Origin: Apostichopus japonicus
Taxonomy: Eukaryota > Echinodermata > Holothuroidea > Aspidochirotida > Stichopodidae
Reading direction: 5' to 3'
DNA: 64,000 nt
Assembly (NCBI RefSeq): GCF_037975245.1
Contig: NC_092565.1
Coordinates: 14,473,499 to 14,537,498 of the forward strand
Under the pieces are notes generated by a model. That model was not told the DNA's origin, did not search any database, and was given only the letters and a program-made list of their open reading frames with translations. The position numbers and the translations under genes were made by a program. This document shows, one piece after another, positions 57,501 through 64,000 of the stretch. Positions within the stretch are counted from its first letter, which is position 1, and every line of letters starts with the position of its first letter.

Positions 57501-59557
57501 AGGTTGGTACCATGTGTGATGGGGGGGGGGGGGAGGGGGAGAAAGAAGGCGAAATACAGACAGAGTATACAAGCAGAAAACGTAAAGACTGACAATAATA
57601 TCACCTCATAAGTACGAAGACCAGATAGGTTAAGGTCTACGGACACCTGTGAACAAAATTGTCCTAATCACGCCTATATCATGATAAGTCATGAAAATAG
57701 CTGCAACTCCCATCAACATCTATCACAGATTGACCATTTAACAAGTCTTTTCTCAATTCAAGTTTTATTTAGGAATAAACATAAGCTAATTATGTACATT
57801 GGTAATGTATAGGGAGTGACTGCCTTTGTGTTCACAGCGTTCGTTTCAAGAACATGACTGAACACAGGTTTGTGTGCCTAGGGCGACTTTTTGAAGTATG
57901 TCATTGTCTTCTTTGAACACATTATTCGATGCTATATGTGGGCTTGTATAGTTAGGGTTTTAAAGGGCTAAAATAAGAAATATTGATGAGCGCAGCCCTC
58001 CCACGTCAGAGTTTGCACATATTTCCAGATTATCAAAGCTTTAAATGTGGAAAATCTTGCATTTCGAAAAATTTCAATAGATTTTGAACGAGATTACCAA
58101 ACTCAACACATGCACTGACTACGGGTCAAATTGGCTAGGTGTCCGTAGTTCCTTAATCCTATTAACAAACCAAAAGATTCTTAGCGTAACCAAATTCAAC
58201 AGAACGGTGAACCTTTAAATGCCCTCTATATAACGCACCGATCTAGTACTTTGATAGAGCCCACCCCCTCCCTAGTTTTGGGCCTGGGACATATGCACGT
58301 AAAAATGTGCCTGACTGTATAGCCTTCAGTTGCTATTAGGGGGACAACCATCGTTACCTTTTGCGATTTATATAACACGTTTTCCTTTCCCTGTGCAATG
58401 ATATTAAATAATATTCAAGAAATTGAATAAGAATGCAAAACTAGAACCTGTACATTACCTTATAGTCTCCTCCACCCCCACCCCCCATCGGCCCATCCCC
58501 TCACCTTCCCAAGACTCCATTATGCTACAATGCGGTGTTCAATATCTTTTCACGACCACACATAATAGAAGTGCTATACCTGACTGGGGATGCATTTATA
58601 ATCTTGAGTAGACATTTGGTGATCAATCCACCCAGTTCTGACACCATCTCCCTTCTTCACAGAAAGTCTGGACGCAATCAATGCAATTCGTTATATTTAG
58701 GCGTACTATAAGCATAACAGTTCTGATGTTGATATGTTATTGGTTTCATAATACGGCCATCTATTGTTGATATAGCCAATTTATATGGATATTCTGGTGT
58801 CAAAATAATGTGACACTCATATTGTTGAGAAAAATATTCCACACTGCTAGTTGAAAACGCCATCTCAATTTCTTGCTCCTAACACGAAAAGTGGTAACCT
58901 GGTTTGACTGGCTAAGCCCTCAACTACTCCAGGAAGTTGGATCACAGTATAGGGGCCTGTGATGTCATCTGGGCAAATGCTCTTTGGAAGCTTAACTTAG
59001 GCTATATAATCTACTTGTTGATTTATGCTTAAAACCTGATACGTTTGGAATGGTTGCATAGCTGTCAAAGTTCTCTGTACTCAGAGCTTCTTCAAAATGT
59101 ATCTTTATGGTAGAAATGTTCCTTCTATTTGTGAAGAAATGATGACAAATTATGAAGAAAAACAAAGACAGGGGCGGATCCAGGATTTTGAGAAAGGGGG
59201 GGCCGACATCCCGATGGTAGCACTTTAGTGATCTGTGTACTGGGGGAGGGGTCTAGGGGGAGGGGTTGCCCCCCCTCCCCCTTGGAAACTTTTGGTTAAT
59301 TGTGAGTGCTTAGATGCAAAATGGTGAAACATTTCGCCAAAAACTAGAAAAACCAGAAACGTTGCAGACACGCTTTTTTGTGCACATATTTTTTCTCTAT
59401 AGACACATATTTAACAACGCTCAACAGTGCATGTACAATGGATACACTATTATTGCGTCGATTCGTTTTTTCTTTTGCGCGAAAATTATGACACCAGATT
59501 CACCCTAAGAAAAAACATAAAACAAGATATATTCAATGAGATAATTATGATATACTT
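54518..59557. other. Intergenic spacer with MITE pieces
   Basis: Upstream of the sulfotransferase. MITE pieces are near 54640-54690 (GGCTACGCCACTGG end), 55091-55320 (CAGGCGCGGATCC to GGATCCGGCCCTG), 55500-55662 (inverted CTAAGCGGAGCG block, ending ATCCGCCCCTGA) and 59171 (CAGGGGCGGATCCAGG). A stretch at 57750-57895 resembles 33200-33345, and 58870-59100 weakly resembles 3640-4010. No exon is recognised. Confidence 0.5.
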
Positions 59558-59647
59558 ATTAATGACAGGGGGGTGTAGGCGGTTTTACACTATCTAACGC
59601 AACGTAGTCGCTAAGAACCTGAAGTATTTTTAAGGGAGGGCCCTATA

Positions 59648-61725
59648 ATAAGCGGAAACGGATCACCGACCGAAAAAATATCGGAATTTGTGGACTATTT
59701 CTTGCTTCCTATTGTATTAAAACAAAGCACCTGTGTGAAAGACACAAATCACATTCTGAAAATTGTGGAAGCCACCCCTTTACCAAAAGCAGTAGTACTT
59801 GCTACACTCGATGTCGTCGCCATGTATACCAATACTCCCCAAGAGGAGGCATTAGATATATGTCAAGAAGTCTATGAAAAGGCGGAAAAAAGCGAATATG
59901 GAATAAATAAAATATCTTCCATATCCATGCGCAAACTAATTGAACTTATTTTTAACAAGAAACTGTTTCGAGTTCAATAACCAATTCTATCTACAAAAGA
60001 TCGGTTGCGCCATGGGTAGCCAAGCCTCTCCGGAAATCTGTGATATCGTCATGCATAGACTGGAAAACCAGATTTTACCGACAGATAATAAAATCTTAAA
60101 ATGGCTCCGCTATAGAGATGAAATTCTATTGCTTTACGACGGTTCACCTCAGGAACTTGAACAACTAGTAAACAGGTTGAATGAAATTCACCGCTTCTTA
60201 AAGTTTACGGTAGAAATATTACACACCGAGGTAACATACCTAGATTTGAAAATCTTCAAAGGTCCAAGGTTTGAAACCAATGGGTTATTAGACACCAAAG
60301 TCTACACCAAACCCACGGAAACCTTCCAATACCTCGACAGAAACTCTGCACACCCACTTGCCACTTTTAAAGGCTTCATTAAAGGGGAAGTCTTACGATA
60401 CGCACGTCTCTGTAACAATGAGACTGATTTCTTACAGAAAAAGAATGCGTTCACAGAGAAACTGTTACTCCGTAACTATAAGAAAGAGGAAATTGCCTCA
60501 GCCACGAAAGGCATAAAATTTGAAAACCGTGGGCAATACCTCACTACCAAACCTAAACAAAAGGAACCACCAATGGTGTTCAAGCTTACCTATACACCCC
60601 ATATCAAAACCACGCATTTGAAAAATGTACTTTTGAAACATTGGCACTTAATCTCGCAACACGCGGACAGGGGCGTAGCGAAGGTTTTATTGTTGGGGGG
60701 AGGGGGTATGGAGGATTTGATTTTCCGACGGATCTGGAAGTGGTGACTGAAATGGGGGAGGGGTCTAAGGGGAGGGGGTGTCCCCCTCCCCTTTGGAAAC
60801 TTTTTATTTTTGAAACGTCCTTAGATGCAATCTGGTGCATATTTTAAGTCAAATTTGGCACCGTAGAATTTCCATTTCGATATTATTTTTATGGCAGTCG
60901 GCAGAAGAAGAATTAATTGGGACCAATTATCGAACTGTGTTTTCTCTTTCACCGATCGTTGAAATAGTGAAACTTCGTGATGAAAATGTTCAGAAGACTT
61001 TCCGGTAATGAGAAATAACAACATTCATTGATATACAAGCGAGAAACGTTAAAAATTGTGTACAATTCGTGAGCCGTGTCCTTAAGTTTTCCACGGAGAA
61101 CGAATGACATCTGCGATGACGTCATTCTGAACAGAGGATAATAACAACACGTTGTCACACGATAGCACGACTCATGGGCTGCGGCCTATACGGAAGCCTT
61201 TAATTCCATTTCTTTCACTGAGTTGCCGGCGAATCTGGCACTCGTCTAGCTGAGCCTGGCTACAGTAGCTATACTGACGGCCGTGACATTATCAGTTATT
61301 TGTCGAGAGGTTTTTAACTTGCAGGCGTCGGGTGATTGGATTGGTGAATGAGTTTATCAGATGAATAACTGGAAAATCGAAATAACCGATAAAGAAGCTC
61401 CCGTTCTCCTTTTCTCTATTCAGCTTTCCTTCTTTCCTCCCCTTCCGCTCTCTTCACCTTTTCTCCTTTTGCCGACAGACCCAAAATTTGCCGACAGCGA
61501 CCAAATTATTGGGGGTGTGACACCCCCACACCCCCCCCCCCCCGCTCGCTACGCCCCTGCACGCGGAATTATCCAAACTGTTTCCAAAAGAACCGATTCT
61601 AGCCTACAAAAGGGCCCAAAATCTCAAAGATTTACTTGTTAACTCAAGGTTTAATACTAACGAAGAATCAGCTGACTCTCAAGGTTCACACGAAGCTCTT
61701 TTAGATGCTCTTATATCTGCACTAT
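59648..61725 (+). pseudogene. Penelope-like reverse transcriptase, frameshifted and split by a MITE
   Basis: Similarity starts abruptly after the left inverted repeat with SGNGSPTEKISEFVDYFLLP, the family's entry to the RT domain. LDVVAMYTNTPQEEAL (first catalytic Asp) follows. Near 59965 the frame changes (ELIFNKKLF to EFNNQFYLQKIGCAMG). GCAMGSQASPEICDI is conserved, but the catalytic box reads LRYRDEILLLY, where the family has an R-Y-x-D-D-like motif, so one Asp is replaced by Glu. Then come VTYLDLKIFKG, KPTETFQYLDRNSAHP and FIKGEVLRYARLC. At 60667 a MITE interrupts the reading. The frame resumes at 61560 with LFPKEPILAYKRAQNLKDLL and stops at 61723-61725. The 900 bp of insert plus duplication leaves phase unchanged. 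The product is inactive. Confidence 0.85.
60668..61559. mobile_element. 892 bp hAT-like MITE inserted in the Penelope RT
   Basis: Ends CAGGGGCGTAGCG and CGCTACGCCCCTG are perfect inverted repeats. The 8 bp target duplication CACGCGGA lies at 60660-60667 and 61560-61567. G-rich and C-rich subterminal stretches match the window's other MITEs. It is younger than the Penelope copy. Confidence 0.9.
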
Positions 61726-61799
61726 GAGTCCATAAAAACTCGTGCACAGAAAATAGATGCATTTTGAGAACGAGACGCCCAGGCCGAATATAAAAAATT

Positions 61800-61875
61800 C
61801 AAAAAGCTACTACTGATGAAGCTCCTCCTATAAAGTTTGAGAGCAGAAACCGGTCTAGTTGGTCATAAGAACCTA
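61800..61875 (+). ncRNA. Hammerhead-ribozyme-like motif at the Penelope 3' end
   Basis: CTGATGA (61813-61819) is followed by a possible helix II (GCTCCTC with GAGAGC), then GAAA (61846-61849). A 3 bp ACC/GGT helix III and C at a possible cleavage position (61864) come next. Penelope-like elements are known to carry hammerhead motifs. The first pair of helix I would be A-A here, so this copy is at best degenerate. Confidence 0.35.
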
Positions 61876-62072
61876 CACTAGTCTCTCCTACTATTAACAG
61901 TACACTCAATTCACCTAATAGGTGCAATTATGTTTCACCACGAGGAGCATGCTATAAGTTCATGTTCCTCGGGCCCTCCCTTAAAAATACTTCAGGTTCT
62001 TGGCGACTACGTTGCGTTAGATAGTGTAAAACCGCCTACACCCCCTTTCATTCAGATAATTATGATATACTT

Positions 62073-62696
62073 GCTAACTGTGCATTGATTTTCCCTGACA
62101 GTAATAGTCAGCACTATAGTACTGAGCCGTATCTAATTAATACGTGATGTCGCGTAGGCCTGATAATTGCCTTAGTTTTAAATTTGGAATAAAAACGATC
62201 GCGTTTCAGGAAAGAGCAGCTGGATATATATTAGGCTTTTCTTTCACCAAGTTATGCCTATTAGGAAATTGAAGTACTCCCACATAAAAAAAAACGCAAC
62301 TGATTTCCAAAAAGGGGGGGCCGGGGCCGGGTCGGCCCCCCCCCCTGGATCCGCCCCTGAAAGACGTTCTCAGTTGAAGTGCCCTGATGACATCATACAT
62401 TCTGTTGTTGCCAGACGAATTTACAAAATATCATTAAATTTTAATAATTCATATCATCGCAATGTAAACTACTAAAAGGATGTGGTTTTCACAGTTAGAT
62501 TCAGCAAATTTTCAGCATTTTTTTCAGCAATCAACTTTAGCCACCAGAAAATCCTTTTATCTAGGAGGTAAATAAGTATCAATATATTTTGTGTTAATTA
62601 TCGGTATGTATATTAGTGCAACTGATCCGCAGTGAACACACTCGCATACCTTCCATAATAACCAAGAAGAACTAACAAAGGCTGTGATCCATAATT
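62073..62696. other. Spacer with a MITE fragment
   Basis: A G-rich/C-rich hairpin at about 62312-62361 ends GGATCCGCCCCTG, a hAT-like MITE end. The rest is AT-rich without genes. Confidence 0.5.
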
Positions 62697-63365
62697 TGTA
62701 TTGATTCACCCCGGCGATACTCATAATAATGTACAGTAATACTGTTCATGTTCCACAACCGTGCATCAGTAACTACTGCGCTGTGTTCGTAACACGGTAA
62801 CATGTGTAACAGGTGGCACAGTAATTACTGCAAAGCTGTTATACACGTTCCCATGTAAGACAAATAACTGCGCGACTGGACAAGGAGTCTATGAGTATTT
62901 GACGTGGTAGACTATTACTATATTAAGGCCTAATTTAGAGGTGGAACTACCCATAAGGCTAATCTAGGTTCCCCCTCCCCCACCTTAGGTCCCATTTTGT
63001 GTATCTGTTTTGTATCTATTTGAGACTTGCACACTCACCTGTCCGTAAAGAATGTTTCAATCAAATGGATTTACTAATACGATTAGAAAAAAGTTAGGCT
63101 ACAATCTGAATCTCGCTTGCAGCATAAAATAACCCGACCATGCACTCCATATTGTACGGCTAGGGAGTAGTCTTCGTTACGCAGCCGCCTCGCAAATTAA
63201 ACTTTCGGACTCGTAGTTCAACGTGTAACAGCTTTGCAGTTATTACTGTGCCACCTGTAACACATGTTACCGTGTTACGAACACAGCGCAGTAGTTACTG
63301 ATGCACGGTTGTGGAACATGAACAGTATAGTTACTGTACTAGCTATGAGTATCGGGTGATTGATT
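62697..63365. mobile_element. 0.67 kb foldback element with about 140 bp inverted arms
   Basis: The left arm (62697-62851) and right arm (63216-63365) are reverse complements over most of their length. Examples are CATGTTCCACAACCGTGCAT with ATGCACGGTTGTGGAACATG, and GGCACAGTAATTACTGC with its mirror GCAGTTATTACTGTGCC. The spacer of about 360 bp is non-coding. The target duplication could not be defined. Confidence 0.75.
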
Positions 63366-63701
63366 TACAAGTTAATTGATAAGAAACCGGCAAACAACCC
63401 ATCATCTTGAATGAGCAATCCATTTACTCTAGGCTAATTTTCCATCGATGAAAGATCGCCTCCAGCAAATTTTGGCATGGACAGCCAAAGTTTTCGGTGC
63501 GTATATAGGACCATGGAGGTAAAAACAGAACTGATTCTTCAATCGGGCTGCGATCAGTAGATGCAATCCCACGGATCGATATTCGTAAAAGCTGACAGGT
63601 TCTCCTGAAAGATTTCTCAGAGACTCTCTTACTTGTGTTAGTATGAAACCGGAAATGAAGTTTGGTTAAAAAGTCAATCAGCGGCAGTCACGTGCCTTGT
63701 C

Positions 63702-64000
63702 TCAAGTTGACCTCGGTTCATGTTTATTTTGATCGTCGATGAATCTTGATCGATGATCGCTGTACGTCGGGAGAGGAGGCAGTTTTTTATCTTTCAAAGT
63801 TTGATTCAATTTGTCGATTAACTCATCATACTCATCAGGATAATCAGGTTGAAAATCAAAATATTCATGAAGGTGGCATGGTTTTAAATCAACAGCGCAC
63901 TGGATGTAATATCCATTTATTGGAAGATTTAGGAAGTTTAATATCCGTTTTAATTCATCGTATGTATTCTCACATAAGTTATCGTAATGGACAACCAGAA
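63702..64000 (-). CDS. Second WSC-type sulfotransferase paralog, last exon (runs off the window)
   Basis: The open minus-strand frame from 64000 to a TGA at 63702-63704 gives 98 residues without a stop. It aligns along its length with the last exon of the gene at 51909-54517: LVVHYDNLCENTYDELKRIL against LVVHHDNLCENTYHELKRIL, then QTLKDKKLPPLPTY in both. The C-terminal tail differs, being short and acidic/basic mixed instead of long and Lys/Arg-rich. Both the gene order and the strand are the same, so this is a tandem paralog. The catalytic exons are beyond the window, so function is inferred from the neighbour. Confidence 0.8.
   Translation of the reverse strand, partial: LVVHYDNLCENTYDELKRILNFLNLPINGYYIQCAVDLKPCHLHEYFDFQPDYPDEYDELIDKLNQTLKDKKLPPLPTYSDHRSRFIDDQNKHEPRST

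Larger units (their letters stand above)
59558..62053 (+). mobile_element. Penelope-like element between inverted terminal repeats
   Basis: About 75 bp inverted repeats (59569-59643 and 61971-62045, one mismatch) enclose a Penelope-type reverse transcriptase. The whole is flanked by a perfect 19 bp direct repeat AGATAATTATGATATACTT (59539-59557 and 62054-62072), read as a target duplication. Terminal repeats in inverted orientation are known for Penelope-like elements. No GIY-YIG endonuclease domain follows the reverse transcriptase. The copy is 5'-truncated and interrupted by an 892 bp MITE. Confidence 0.82.

Overview
The window is AT-rich nuclear DNA of an animal. It has spliced genes with GT-AG introns, long introns, (TA)n microsatellites and many eukaryotic transposon families. 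The gene set and repeat style (hexokinase, an arylsulfatase B-like gene, WSC-type sulfotransferases, DIRS and Penelope-like retroelements, G-rich hAT-like MITEs) suggest a marine deuterostome, possibly an echinoderm such as a sea cucumber. That assignment is inference; no species marker is visible.

Layout. (1) 1-7852, + strand: the last five exons of a hexokinase gene whose 5' part lies left of the window. (2) 7853-21837: a gene-poor block with a reverse transcriptase relic, a nest of hAT-like MITEs, a 1.1 kb palindromic minisatellite pair and a LINE tail. (3) 22223-51289, + strand: a complete eight-exon arylsulfatase B-like gene, predicted 552 aa, with all sulfatase active-site residues present. 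Just upstream is a decayed duplicate of its first exon. Intron 1 (12.8 kb) holds a 3.4 kb foldback element inside a satellite. Intron 2 (10.7 kb) holds a 6457 bp DIRS-type tyrosine-recombinase retrotransposon inside a hAT-like element. (4) 51909-54517, - strand: a four-exon sulfotransferase gene, predicted 360 aa, in tail-to-tail orientation with the sulfatase. (5) 54518-63701: MITEs, then a Penelope-like element between inverted terminal repeats and 19 bp direct repeats, itself broken by a hAT-like insertion, then a small foldback. (6) 63702-64000, - strand: the last exon of a second, paralogous sulfotransferase running off the window.

How the parts relate. Hexokinase is glycolytic housekeeping. 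The sulfatase and the two sulfotransferases have opposite chemistries (removing and adding sulfate) and are neighbours, which may be meaningful for sulfated glycans or may be chance. Most other sequence is transposon-derived. Several insertions can be dated relative to each other because target duplications or paralogous empty sites survive. The best case is the DIRS element, whose ends are fixed independently by its internal complementary region and by an empty site 26 kb away in the same window.
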